A program made the translations under genes and the position numbers. Below, piece by piece: positions 1 through 10,229 of a stretch of 34,251 nucleotides of DNA (position 1 is the first letter of the stretch; each line of letters opens with the position of its first letter). The notes below the pieces were generated by a model, which saw nothing but the letters and a program-made list of their open reading frames with translations, did not search any database and was not told the DNA's origin. The DNA lies in contig BFEA01000023.1 of NCBI GenBank assembly GCA_003427395.1, forward strand, positions 5,666,888 to 5,701,138, given 5' to 3'. Source of the DNA: Chara braunii (taxonomy: Eukaryota > Streptophyta > Charophyceae > Charales > Characeae).

Positions 1-77
<77 letters not shown>
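1..77. repeat. (TC)n microsatellite
   Basis: An uninterrupted dinucleotide TC run opens the window and continues to the left edge, so its full length is unknown. Confidence 0.98.
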
Positions 78-79
<2 letters not shown>

Positions 80-836
80 CGTGCCTACTCCATGGATGGA
101 CCTTACGTTTATTACGGCCAGATTCAGTCAAAATTAGAGAGAAAGCTAAAGTGTGCGCCCCGTATTCGTCATAACTCCCGTTCTGCTCCGCCTCCTCCCC
201 TTCTGACCTCGTCTTTGGATTCGCCCGGGGCAAAAACCCGGGATTGGCTCCTACCTCGCTCGATTCCGCCACGGATCGAGAGAGTTATGCTCTCCTCCCC
301 TCATCTGAATCTGTACCCCGCCATCTCCAACTCTTCCTTCTCTCCTTCGCCATCTCCCCGCTGTCTCCCCGTTTTGCACTCTTCCCCTCCCTCCTGCGCC
401 TGCACCCGACGCAGAAGCCCGTCCAGATTCGTGCACTTTTCTGTTCTGCCCTGTTCCCAGTTTACTCCCTCTCAGCGCCCGTTCCTCCTCGTGCGCTATC
501 GTTCACTACAGCAGAGCATGCTGGTACCCATCGGGCGCCCTGGTCGAGAGCCCGATGTCGGCTAGGGAGTATGCGACCACTCGCTGGCCAACACGAAACA
601 TCCCCGACTAGTAGTGCTGCTGCACCCCGGCTTACTCTCCTGGTCGGTGCTTACCTCAACAAGCAAAGAGAGGCCCATCCTCTCTCTTTATACAAGCCAG
701 CCGTGTACGGGAGGTGTGCTAGTCTTCTCGGTAGCACTCCACTTTTAACGGATGTCCCGAAGGACTGTTCCCAGGCCGCAGTTCGTGGGTGCCCCCATCG
801 AACTGAGCTGCTGGTCTGCGCTACAGGCCCCGGTAC
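78..836. other. Unassigned C-rich stretch, possible 5' LTR of element 1
   Basis: Two overlapping open frames cover this stretch, but both are Pro/Ser/Arg-rich as expected from C-rich DNA, and neither shows a domain I recognise. A weak TATA-like tttataca lies near 686. Because a primer-binding-site-like sequence begins at 837, this could be the 5' LTR of the element downstream. I could not find a matching copy after the end of that element at 7150, so the assignment is unproven. Confidence 0.3.
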
Positions 837-848
837 TGGTGTCGGGCC
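837..848 (+). promoter_or_regulatory. Candidate primer-binding site of element 1
   Basis: The sequence tggtgtcgggcc resembles tggtatcggagcc at 14182, which directly follows the left LTR of element 2. Both resemble the complement of the initiator-Met tRNA 3' end (TGGTATCAGAGCC type) used by many plant LTR retrotransposons. It lies about 500 bases ahead of the gag start, a plausible leader length. No supporting LTR pair was found, so this rests on motif likeness and position alone. Confidence 0.35.
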
Positions 849-1346
849 TTGCCCATAAAAAACGAAAATATAAATAGGAGTAAAACTTAAACCTCATAAA
901 ATAATAGTAATAATAATAATAAAAAAAACGGAATGGGAGGCAGGACCGCTGGTACTTGGTCCCTTTCTCCCGGGCCCGTGGCGGACTCTCCTCAGCAAAA
1001 CAAAAGGGAATAGTCCCACAGGACCCTCAACCCCTCTGTTCGCTTCTGTGCCGCTCCCCTGCTCCACTCTGGCCTCCATCCTAAGATCCACCTGGTGAAA
1101 ACCCAATGACATAACCTATAGGGCTAAGCCCCAGCCTGGCATTATTGCAAGCCAGGTCCCATATGAAGAGTAGTGCCCGTTAGACCGGCCTGCAGCAAGA
1201 TACTATAGGCCACTGGTCTGATTTATGGCCCGCGCCTCCAGCCACGCAACGCTGTGCTGGCTGTCGCGGGGCTGTGCTCCGCTTGGTTCACTACGCCCTT
1301 CGCCCCCTCCTGTCATGGTCGCGGCCCAAGACTCTCATAGCCCGCC
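849..1346. other. Probable untranslated leader of element 1
   Basis: Between the candidate primer site and the gag ATG there is an AT-rich patch (870-930, with ATA/TAA repeats), then GC-rich sequence. No convincing coding frame is present. Confidence 0.35.
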
Positions 1347-2797
1347 ATGACCGACACTTCTATCGCCGCTTTCCGGCAACCCCCGGCCTCTGCTCCAGCC
1401 TGTGTCGTTCCCGGCGGTGGCTCCTACCAGCTACGACGCCTAGTCAACCCGACGTTTACAACCTTTGTACGGGGCGACCCCAAGCCATCGGCCTTCCGCA
1501 ATCGGGCGGTGTCGTAGTCCTACCAAGTCAACACTATACCGTTCGAGATCTTGTCCGTGCGTACGGAGTTGCGACCGCCTCAGAGACTCTAGCGTGATAC
1601 TCACTCACCCTACCGACGTCTTAGGGTCCTCTGAGCCCCAGACTTGGTCAGGCTAACGTGTGCCCACAAAGTGCACGCTCACACACTCTCTAATCAACAC
1701 AAATGGGACATGCCCCCAGATATCATCCGGCGCGCTCTTCCTGTGAGTTGCGAAAACACGCCCAAATACCCTTGTAAGGGTATTCGGGCCGACAACGCTC
1801 GAGCTCGTGGGCGTCCCAACCGACACGTGGGTGGCTCACCTCTCCACACGCCTGCGTGGCAGTCCTTTCAATGCCTGGGAGGATTTTTACACCCACTCCC
1901 TTCATGAGGGTCGGATCCCGATTTTCATAGATTTTCAGGCGTTCCTCGAGGATCGCTTCGGAGCCCGACATGATGTGACTGGTGCCTTCAAGCGTGTCGT
2001 CAGTACACGCTGGTCCGTTTCTGGTGGCGCGCCGCCCGGGACCGCCACATCCAGGTCTTTCAGGATGCCCGCCTCATTTGTAATGTGGCGTTCCTCCCTG
2101 AGGCTGCCCTCATCGATCGTTTCCTGGCCAGCCTTCCCCTTGAGTACCGCTCCGAGTTATGGCGGTACGAGTCCACATCGGCCCCGCAGGCTTACGAGGC
2201 CGCCAGGGCCCATCATCGGATGCGGACCCGTCTTCAACACACTTCCTCCTCCCATCCTCAGTGCACTAGTTACGCCCCCTCCTCCTCTCACAACACTTCC
2301 CAGCGTCGTTCCCCTTTTTGACTCGCCCCCGCCGTTTCGCGCAGCAGGGCCGCCACTTCTTCAGCGCGCTCGAGTATGGTGAGCAGGACGTTGTTGCCCC
2401 GCTGTCGCCTGAGGGTGACCATAGCGATGACCTCGACCTCTGCGAGGCCGTCCACTACCATCTGGAGGACTCTACCCTCCCTATAGCCGAACGCCTCCAG
2501 CTCGTACTCTTCAACCTCTCCCAGGCACGCAGCCGCTCTGGTCACGCTGGCACGTCGCCCCCCGAGGTCCCTCAGCAGGACCTCTCTCAGGGCTTTCTCC
2601 CTCCTCGTGGTGTCCTTTCTGCCGAGGAGCGCGCGACCATTTTAGGTCGGCATGGGTGTTTGCGTTGCCGCCAGGACAGTCATACCTCCTCGCGGTACCC
2701 TTACACCGCCGCCCTCGACCTCCACTACGCTGAGCTCTCTCGCCAGCGTCGTGCTCAGTCCCCCCCCCACGCCTGGCATCCCCGTGGCGCCTCATAG
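1347..2797 (+). pseudogene. gag: Element 1 gag (nucleocapsid/capsid), broken
   Basis: Gag would form the retrotransposon particle. The ATG at 1347 is in good context (cccgccATGa) and opens 56 codons ending at TAG 1515. Gag-like sequence continues in other frames: about 1790-2030 encodes a capsid-like stretch (WVAHLSTRLRG, then FNAWEDF and FQAFLEDRFGA). After a frame change near 2030 the segment FLASLPLEYRSELW follows. From 2318 another frame runs to 2797 and includes a zinc-knuckle-like segment near 2655-2695, CLRC-x4-H, in which the final Cys of the CCHC motif is replaced by Tyr. At least three frame changes and one early stop make this a pseudogene. Assignment rests on position ahead of protease/RT and on the knuckle. 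Confidence 0.8.
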
Positions 2798-3404
2798 CCA
2801 CGATGCAGTGTACACCCTCCTCGGTAGTCAGCTTCCCGACATCTCCGTCGCGGTTTGCCCCTCTTGCTACTAGAGTTGAGGTATCGCAGGACCCGACAGA
2901 GTGTACTCAGCCCTATGTCGTAGTACCGTCTGCGTCTCCGCAGACCACCGTTTCCCCTCCTACCCCTCCTACCCCTCCGCGACTACCGACGCATCGAGCC
3001 ATTCGCTCAGCTCGTTGCAGCGAGCAACTTGCAACTCACGAGGACATTGTGTCCTCTCTTCTCGACTCACCCTACATGTCGCTGCACTGTGTCGTCTTCT
3101 CACCATCCTCTCTGTCCCTGATCGCACCCTCCCGACCATTCCAGTACGACTGGGGACCTCCACGAAGGTGTACTCAGCGCTGTGGGATTCCGATTCTTAG
3201 GGCAACTTCATTCACCCACGTGTGGTGAAAGAAGCCTGCTTATCCACAACAGGGTCTCCGACTCTCATCTCCGTCACCCTAGGGGATGACAAGACCCAAC
3301 GCTTTTTCGATCAGACGGTCATCAACCTCCCTTTTTTCCTCACTCTCTAGTCGACCGATCGTCCTCCTGCGTCTCATCGCCACCGCTCCTTTGCACATTT
3401 CGAT
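2798..3404 (+). pseudogene. Element 1 gag-pol linker and aspartic protease, broken
   Basis: 2798-3170 is a Pro/Thr/Ser-rich linker of low complexity. The retropepsin-like protease follows in the same frame as the RT. At 3186-3200 the expected active-site D-S/T-G-A reads D-S-D-S-stop, so the catalytic loop is destroyed. The flanking residues (GNFIHPRVV just after) still match the family pattern around the active site. The typical protease end, ILGTPW, lies just beyond 3425. A second in-frame stop is at 3348. The protease would normally process the Gag-Pol polyprotein; here it cannot. Confidence 0.75.
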
Positions 3405-4750
3405 GTGATGGAGACGAGGTACTATTTAATTCTCGGTACTCCGTGGTCTCGTCGGTTCCGCAGCACCAAGGCCGATTGGGCGACCAACACTCTCGTTCTC
3501 AAAACGAAGTGTGGACAGACGTATCGTGTACCTTTCATACGTACCATTACGACACCACGCCTCGATCCTCCTCCCCCGGAGCCTTCCGTGCCCACACCAT
3601 CTCTTACTATCACTGTCACCTCGCCTCGGCAGTTCGCCCACTTCATCTTACAGGACGACGTCACCTTCTTTATGGTTATGGATCTCTTGCACTATGATCC
3701 ACCATGTCCAGATGTTGATCTCATCTCTCTAGAGCCAGATCCTCCTTCTATCTCTATGAGTTTCATCTCTACTTCTCTCCCTCCGCCGTTCATCGAGTCC
3801 ACCCCGCCGTCGCGCGCTGACGCGGACGCTGAGGAACTCGCACGCTATACGACCTTCCTGGAGCCTGCAGTTCGTGACCTCATTCGAGAGTACCACGACC
3901 TTTTCCCATCGTCGTTCTCGTACACCGACATCCCACCGATCTGTGACGTCGAGCATTCCATCCAGCTTGTGTCTGACTATCGTGTTCACCACCAGGCACC
4001 CTACAGACTCTCGATCCCCGAGGCCACCGAACTCAAGCGTCAGTTTAAGGAGCTCCTGAGACTGGGTTTCATTAAACCCAAAAACTCTCCGTGGGGTGCG
4101 TCCGTCCTCTTTGCTCGCAAAGCGGATGAAACTCTCCGTCTCTGCATCGACTATCGAAGTCTCAACCGCTACACGGTTAAGAACAACTACCCCATGCCTC
4201 GTTCCGGCAAGTTGTTCGACCGCTTAGCAGGCAACCGCTTCTTTACGAAGATTGATCTTCGCAGCGGTTATCATCAGATCCGCGTCGTTGCAGCGGACCA
4301 GCCGAAGACAGTTGTCCAATCGCGCTTCGGCCAGTATGAGTTTACGGTGATGTCATTTGGCCTCACCAACGCACCCGTTACCTTTCAGAGGGCGATGAAT
4401 GACATCTTAAGGGACATCCTGGAGCAGTACGTTCATCGTCTACCTCGACGATATCATGATCTACAGTCGTACCCTTGAGGAGCATCTCAGACACCTTCGC
4501 GACATCCTTGACCGCTTGCGCAAATATGACATCTACGCCAAGCTGAGCAAGTGCCGCTTTGCCCAGCACAAAGTGGATTTCTTAGGACACTATGTGTCTA
4601 ACCAGGGTCTCTACATGGACGACGCGAAGATCACTGCTATTGTGGAGTGGCTCATCCCCACATCCGCCAAACAGTTTCGCAGCTTCCTAGGCCTCACTAG
4701 CTACTATAGTAATTTCATCCAGGGATACGCTAGGTATTCCTACGTCCTTA
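3405..4750 (+). pseudogene. pol: Element 1 reverse transcriptase, frameshifted
   Basis: This is the RNA-dependent DNA polymerase of the element. Visible motifs are LKRQFKELLRLGFIKPKNSPWGA, LCIDYRSLNRYTVKNNYPMP, then KIDLRSGYHQIRV carrying the first catalytic Asp, and VMSFGLTNAPVTFQRAMN. A one-base frame change near 4430 follows, after which the next frame carries the YLDD box at 4441-4452 and the thumb/connection (FLGHYVSNQG; FRSFLGLTSYYSNFI). All catalytic residues survive, split over two frames. The first frame runs open for 357 codons, making this the best preserved part of the element and suggesting it is younger than element 2. Confidence 0.95.
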
Positions 4751-5537
4751 CCACCACCCTCCTTCGGAAGAACCCGCCATGGGCTTGGACACCCCTCCAT
4801 GAGGACGCCTTCCTCGCCCTCAAGAAGGTGGTGACATGTACACCGGTTCTTCACCTACCCGATTTTGATTGCCTTTTTATCCTTACCACCGATGCGTTAG
4901 ACTTTGTTGTAGGAGCAGTGTTGTTTCAAATTTTCCTCTCCTCTCTTGATTCCTCTCATCCTCGCATCCCTCGCTTCCCACCCCCTACCCCTACCACCGC
5001 TTCCCGCCTGACACCTACTCGTCCAGCTACTAACCAGCCTTCTATTGACTATTCTCCTACCATCGTCGAGGACGGTACTGTCGAGTCTCGCTTATGTGAT
5101 CGTCCGATAGCCTTCTACTCCCGTCAGCTCCTGCTCACCGAGATAAACTACACCGCTGATGAACGTGAGGTTCTCGCAGTACTTTATGCCGCTCGGCACT
5201 GACGTCACTACCTCCACGGGGCACCATTCACGGTGCGCACGGACAACTCTGTTGTCTCGGCTTTTCTGACAAAGTTGAAGCTCACTCCTCGACAGGCTCA
5301 CTGGTGGCGCGACTTATCCGAGTTTAGTTTCACCACTGAGCACATCAAGGGTGAGACTAATCGGGTCGCAGATGCCTTATCCCGACGCCCTCACCATGAC
5401 CTGGACCAAATCCAGCTTGCTACCATCTCCGTCACCACCATCCACTACTCGGTGATCGACCAGTTTCACACTCAGTACCGCCACTGCCCCGACTATCGCG
5501 ACATCCATGCGACCCTTCGGAGTGGCAAGACCGCCTA
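4751..5537 (+). pseudogene. pol: Element 1 RNase H with low-complexity insertion
   Basis: The domain would degrade the RNA strand of the RNA:DNA hybrid. TTDALDFVVGAVLFQ (near 4888-4930) is the first catalytic strand. RPIAFYSRQL and the ADEREVLAV helix with its catalytic Glu (5102-5185), VRTDNS (5236) and the C-terminal VADALSRRP (5371-5396) follow. Between the first and second strands lies about 55 residues of Pro/Thr/Ser-rich sequence (4933-5095) that is not part of the usual fold. A TGA at 5200-5202 falls where a Trp or Arg codon is usual. The frame continues unchanged to about 5537, then shifts. Confidence 0.9.
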
Positions 5538-6610
5538 AACTACTCTCTCGAGGACAACGGTCTTTTGTACTGACACGGTTCACAGGGCACCAGAGAGCCC
5601 CGTATTTGCGTTCCCTCCACTGAACAGCTACGTGTCCGGGCAGTAGCAGAGTTCCTTGACCAGGCAACCGCCGATCATATGGGCTTCCACAAGACGTTGG
5701 CTCGTGTGAGCCGTCTATATGTCTGGCTGAAGCGCAAAGACTTTATGAAGGACTACGTCGCAGAGTGTCCCACCTGTCAGGAGGTGAACAATGCGAACCA
5801 CCTGGCTTATGATTTGCTTCTGCCTCTTTCTATCCTGGAGGGTCGTTGGCAGTCCATCTCGATGGACTTTATCGGTCCTCTTGAAATTCGTCCTCCGACC
5901 CCTACGATCATGATGCTCTTCTGGTCGTCGTCGACCGTTTCACGAAGCGCGCACGCTTTGTTCCGTGCCGCTATGCCACCAGTGCACGTCAGGTTACCAA
6001 CATCGTGTTTAATCAAATCGTGCGTGACCACGACTTACCTCTGAGCATCATATCTGACCGTGACTCACGCTTTACTAGCCGATTATGACGACGACTCCAC
6101 GAGGTGTACGACACCCAACTCCGCTTCTCCTCGTCTTACCATCCCAAGACTGATAGTCAGACCGAGGTCACAAACAGGACTCTTGGAGATATTCTCCGAA
6201 AGATTGTTCGTGATGACTAGCAGTGGGATCTTCATCTTGCCCACGCAGAGATAGCCTACAACCACGCCGTCTTGCCAACCACGGGGATGTCGCCTTACTA
6301 TTGTGACCTCGGCTATCACCCTCGTGTTTTCGCAGACTTCCTTCGACCGTTAAAGATGCACCCCGACACGAGTTGTCCCGCGGTGGATGATTGGGTTGCA
6401 CACATAACGTCGATCATGAAAAACGCGCATGAGTACATAGCCACTTCCCAGACTCACATGGCCGCACGTGCGAACCGATCGAGGATGAATCATCTATTCA
6501 AAGTCGGTGGTGATGCGTTTGTCGACGCCCGCCACTTACAGCTCGAAGCGGACACGCTTCACAAGTTCCGACGTCGCTTCTTTGGCCCATGCCGCATTTT
6601 CCAGGGCTGA
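5538..6610 (+). pseudogene. pol: Element 1 integrase (zinc finger and DDE core), broken
   Basis: Integrase would insert the cDNA into the genome. The N-terminal HHCC finger is visible: His codons at 5676 and 5688, and the CPTC pair at 5766-5777. The catalytic triad is also present: Asp in SMDFIGPL near 5868, Asp in SDRDSRF at 6056, and Glu in TDSQTEVTNR at 6164. An in-frame stop is at 5571. The frame changes near 5905 between the first Asp and the rest, and stops occur at 6086 and 6218. The downstream frame then stays open to 6610 and includes the start of the GPY/F region (RRFFGPCRIF). Confidence 0.93.
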
Positions 6611-7150
6611 TACGACATCTAGTCCGGTCAGCTTCCGTGTGAAGCTGCCTGACTACCTACGCCAGACTCGTGTGCACGATGTCTACCACGTCTCGTTACT
6701 GCATCCCTACCGCAGACCGTCTAAGCGTTTCGCTGGATGACCATACGAGCGCCTTCCACCGATCACGGTGGACGGCCACAAGGAGTTCCTCGTCTCAGAC
6801 ACCGTTGGTCGCCGAGTCACCGACAATAACCCTCATCGCGTCGAGTATCTCGTACGTTGGAAGGGTTACCCTGATGAGGAGGCTACTTGGGAGCCCCTTG
6901 AGCACTTCCAACACGCTCGCATGTTGGTGCGTATCTATGACTGTGCTTGTCGTATTGGGTTGACTGCTCCTCCTTAGCCCATTGACCCTCCTTCTTCTCC
7001 CTCGATTGAGGAGAACGTTGAAGTCGAGCCCACTGACCCTCCTTCTTCTCCCTCGGCTGAGGAGATTCTGAGGCAGACCTTCAGCAGCAGCCGGATGCTT
7101 CTGAGCGTCCACAGCGCACTCGTCGTCATCCTGCTCGATACAACGATTGA
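6611..7150 (+). pseudogene. Element 1 GPY/F end, chromodomain and acidic tail
   Basis: After a frame change near 6607 the GPY/F end reads VHDVYHVSLLHPYRR, followed by a stop at 6738. In the same frame a chromodomain spans about 6768-6940, with the core YLVRWKGYPDEEATWEPLEH. Chromodomains in this class bind methylated histone H3 and steer integration to heterochromatin. A stop at 6975 is followed by a tail with a 49-50-base direct repeat (about 6978-7026 and 7028-7075) coding DPPSSPS twice. A shift then gives an Arg-rich end, ERPQRTRRHPARYND, with its TGA at 7148-7150. I take that as the original polyprotein end. Confidence 0.88.
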
Positions 7151-7895
7151 CTCTGACTGATCTTACCACGTCTTTGACTTCTCAGTACTCCATCCACTCT
7201 TGTTTTGCCACTTCAGCTCGTCGAAGTTACAGCTCTTCCTCAACGGCATTCCGGACTTCTCATCATAGACGTGATCGGCAGCTTCATAGACTTCGTCACG
7301 ATCAGCTCTGCCTACTTCAGACGTCGCCACTCTCTTACCACGTTACCACGTACAGTACTCTGGTTGTGTCGCATGATGGTCTCCCTTCGCCAGGTTCCTC
7401 TGAGTTGGGTTCTCCCTTGGTATACAGATAGTCATCGGGACCGTAGCGTAGCCCTCGCTTTCCGACTTACGGATCTAGCTCCGACTTCTCTCACTTTAGG
7501 AGTCATTTGCATGATTCCCTTACCCATCACTTTTTCTACCCTCTGCCGGCCCTCGCGACCTAGTTAGGCAGCCTTGCATGCTTCATCTAGGTGCGCCCAG
7601 TATACCAAACTCCCTTATTCCCTTGCATGGTCGACCCTCCATAGCGGTCACCCCGTTCGTCGAGCATTACCCACCCTGATGGTCTATCTGTTAGGGTCAT
7701 TGGTTCTATTCGCTCCCAGGTCCCTACCCTCATTGAGCTTGATGACATGTGCCTCCCTGTCATTATGTGTGGATGCCCTTAGGAGTTTATCGACCCCTAG
7801 GCTGCATTCGCCACCCTCAGAGACCATCCCACCCTTTGGTTGCGACACACTTCTACTGTGACATATGGTTGTCTTGTTGTTGTCTTGTTGCTCTT

Positions 7896-8073
7896 AGACT
7901 GAGGCTACTGCCTCTAACATTTCTAGGATTTAGTTGTTTCGGCTTTTGCTGTTTTTAGGACTTGTACACTAGTCAGTTGTTTCCAGACTGAGACTACTGC
8001 CTCCAACATTCTAGGATTTAGTTGTCATTACTTTCTGCTCCCCTAGGACATGTATACTAGTTAGTTGCTTCTG
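7896..8073. repeat. Two-copy tandem repeat, unit about 89 bp
   Basis: Copy one (7896-7984) and copy two (7985-8073) both begin agactgagRctactgcctc and share ctaggatttagttgt and ctagtYagttg blocks at the same spacing, with scattered substitutions. Confidence 0.85.
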
Positions 8074-8380
8074 CTTTCACTTAGGCTGTTAGCTGTGACA
8101 TTGCTGTTTTTTGTGACATTTTTTATCCTAGGTTGCATCGCATAAACTCAGCATGGAGCTTGCTCCGCATCCTAGACTACTCGGGTTTTCTTTTTCTTTG
8201 GTAGAGTTCCGCTTCTTGGCGGAAGCATGCTTGTACCTAGGTGATCCATCAGAGGCCGAGGATCGTGTAGCGGACCTCTGGTTGGCCTGTGAGACCAGCC
8301 CCAGGCCTGTGTTGTATTCGGAGTAATTCAGTCCAGGCCGGTACCTCTGTCGGTACCAGCCAGTCCAGTCCAGTCAGTCT

Positions 8381-8398
8381 GCTGGGGTATACCCCAGC
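8381..8398. repeat. Perfect 18-bp palindrome
   Basis: gctggggtataccccagc equals its own reverse complement. It lies just after a CAGTC-rich run (about 8361-8380) and a GGTACC-6 bp-GGTACC pair near 8340. Confidence 0.95.
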
Positions 8399-8480
8399 CA
8401 GAGTCTGTATTTTGGATCATTCTGCATTTGCACGGTTTGGAGTACATGCGTTGGAGTCTCGCGTGGGAGCTGCGTTGTGT

Positions 8481-9060
8481 CATCTTGCTCCACTCTCATC
8501 CTCCATCTCCATCTCTATCCTAGGCGGAGCACCACGCCTGGTGGGTCCGCCACAGCGGCGCAGGCAGTCTTCGTCAGAGGCAAGGAGGATGTTGCGGCTG
8601 GACGGCGACGACGGTGGCACGCCGGAGGGCAGCAGGTTGATGACGACGATGGCTCGGCAGGGCGAAGATAATGATGGCACGGACGACCACACAACAACGG
8701 CGGGGAAACAACGTGCTGGCGTGGGGGGGTAGGGCGGAGGGCGCAGGGCCGCGCGGTAAGTCCCCAGGATTCAAATTCAAAATCTTGGGACTTCCACGCC
8801 ATCGATCAACACAAATCGACGGCCCAGGTCCCGAAAAAAAAAAAAACTACGAAACCAGGCCTACCGGATCACAAAAGATATTGGGGCGGCTGTCAAAAAA
8901 AAAAATCCCTCTGGGCCTACAGCCCACAGCGCAAAAAAATCTTTTTGAAGCGATTTGGGGGGCGGCGCTGTGGGGGCCCGGGGGCTGGCCAGGGGGGTCG
9001 CACGGCTGGGCGACCTGTGGTGGCCCGGGCGCCCGGGCTGGAAAGGTAGCTTTCTAAGGA
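8481..9060. other. GC-rich unassigned stretch
   Basis: Several short frames overlap on both strands with low-complexity translations, and none is convincing. A-runs lie near 8836, 8896 and 8932. A perfect 16-bp palindrome, gcccgggcgcccgggc, is at 9023-9038. A 10-base inverted match (cccacagcgc / gcgctgtggg) brackets about 8920-8975. Confidence 0.5.
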
Positions 9061-9129
9061 GCGAAGGTGATTCCAACCTTTCTAAGGGTATTTTTAACAA
9101 GAGAACACCTTTGGGGGTTTGATGACCTA

Positions 9130-9508
9130 ATAGTAATGGGTAACAACACGTTGTTCAGTAACTACTGTGAAGGCGCCTGTGAACCAGCAGGCAGTTGGCC
9201 CGCAAGAGTGAGCAGGTTAGGTAGCGGTGGTGGGGCTACGTGTTGTCCGAGCGGAGTGAGTGGATTGCCATGTCCGTGGTGTGGTGTGTGTGAGTGTGTG
9301 GTGTGAGTTCAAGGACACTACAGCCCTGGAGGTGGGCTGGATATCACGACCGGTATGGATCCAGTTTTATAACACCTCCAAGGGTTGTAGTGGTTACGAT
9401 ACTTCGTTCCTGTGGCCGAGGGTGCCGGTTCGAGGTCGTCCGTGCACGGCAGGGTATGATGCCCTAAACACACGTTGTTCAGTAACTACTAATAGTAATG
9501 GGTAACAA
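9130..9508. repeat. Two short motifs repeated in swapped order
   Basis: Motif A (aatagtaatgggtaacaac) is at 9130 and 9490. Motif B (cacgttgttcagtaactact) is at 9148 and 9471. The order is A-B, about 300 bases, then B-A. Both copies are in the same orientation. The spacer contains a GT-rich run near 9280-9305. Confidence 0.85.
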
Positions 9509-9551
9509 CCCTTCTATACAAAAATTGTGACAAGGTGGATATTAGTAATTA

Positions 9552-9672
9552 TCCCCCCATTACCCTCTTACCCCTGCCTTATAAAATGGTGCCAAGAAGA
9601 GAAACAAGAAGATGTACTCGTCCCCCTATCACCCTTTTACCCCTGCCTTATAATTATGAAATGGTGGCGAAG
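9552..9672. repeat. Two-copy tandem repeat, unit about 69 bp
   Basis: Both copies (starting at 9552 and 9621) contain the word ttacccctgccttata followed by an aaatggtg word. Copy two has a few extra bases before aaatggtg. Confidence 0.85.
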
Positions 9673-10229
9673 GCTCTTGCTAATTGGTACTCCCATACAT
9701 GAACTTGTCGGTCCACCACGATGACCAGAGTGGTTTCATGCTTCAAAGAAATATTTGTGTTATTATCTTACTTGTGAATTCAACAATCAGATCACCTGCA
9801 GGCTGACAAGAGGATCACCTGCAGAGCGGGAAAAAGGTGCGATGTTGCTATTCTGTACAAAAGGGTTGAAAAGATGATAATGCAGCTTGCGACTTCATGG
9901 ACAAAAATGTGCAACCAAAACGAAAAGAGAAACCTAAAGCGCAGTCAGGGTTTGAGTTTGAAAATGCACTTAAGGCAAAAGGGCCGGTAATGGTGGATGT
10001 ATACAACCTAGGTTGCGGGTCAGGTGGGGTCACGTGGGGGTGGGTTGTGTTCGCGGGATTGCCTGATGTGCATTTTCAAACTGTTTTCGTGACTGCGCCG
10101 AAGTTACCCCAAATGGAACTTTCGCCTAGTTCACGAGGAAGGTGAAGTATAACATACAAAACCGCTGCCAGTGACGTCGTGGTTTATTGGGACATCTCCT
10201 CACATGGTCCCCTACAAAGATCAGTCTGA
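9673..10229. other. No gene seen
   Basis: This is mixed-composition sequence with a short duplication of gatcacctgcag (about 9787-9822). One 82-codon frame at 9897-10145 has no recognisable domain. Confidence 0.5.

Larger units (their letters stand above)
837..7150 (+). mobile_element. Element 1: decayed Ty3/Gypsy chromovirus
   Basis: Domains run in the Ty3/Gypsy order on one strand: gag with a degenerate zinc knuckle, aspartic protease, reverse transcriptase, RNase H, integrase (zinc finger and DDE core) and a C-terminal chromodomain. The order RT-RNase H-integrase separates it from Ty1/Copia. The chromodomain after integrase identifies the chromovirus branch. The reading frame moves repeatedly (near 2030, 4430, 5538, 5905 and 6607), and stops lie at 1515, 3198, 3348, 5200, 5571, 6086, 6218, 6738 and 6975, so it cannot encode a polyprotein. 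No LTR pair was seen, so either an end was lost or the LTRs have diverged beyond recognition by eye. Confidence 0.93.
7151..8480. other. 3' flank of element 1, no gene seen
   Basis: Open frames here (for example 7205-7567) have no domain I recognise. The 3' LTR of element 1 should begin in this stretch, but I could not match it to 78-836. Two internal structures are listed separately: a tandem duplication at 7896-8073 and an 18-base palindrome at 8381. Confidence 0.5.

Noticed and set aside
92-858. Two long overlapping + strand frames
   Set aside because: Pro/Ser/Arg-rich translations expected from C-rich DNA, no domain, mutually overlapping.
9427-9445. tRNA B-box-like ggttcgaggtc
   Set aside because: No A box or acceptor-stem pairing upstream.
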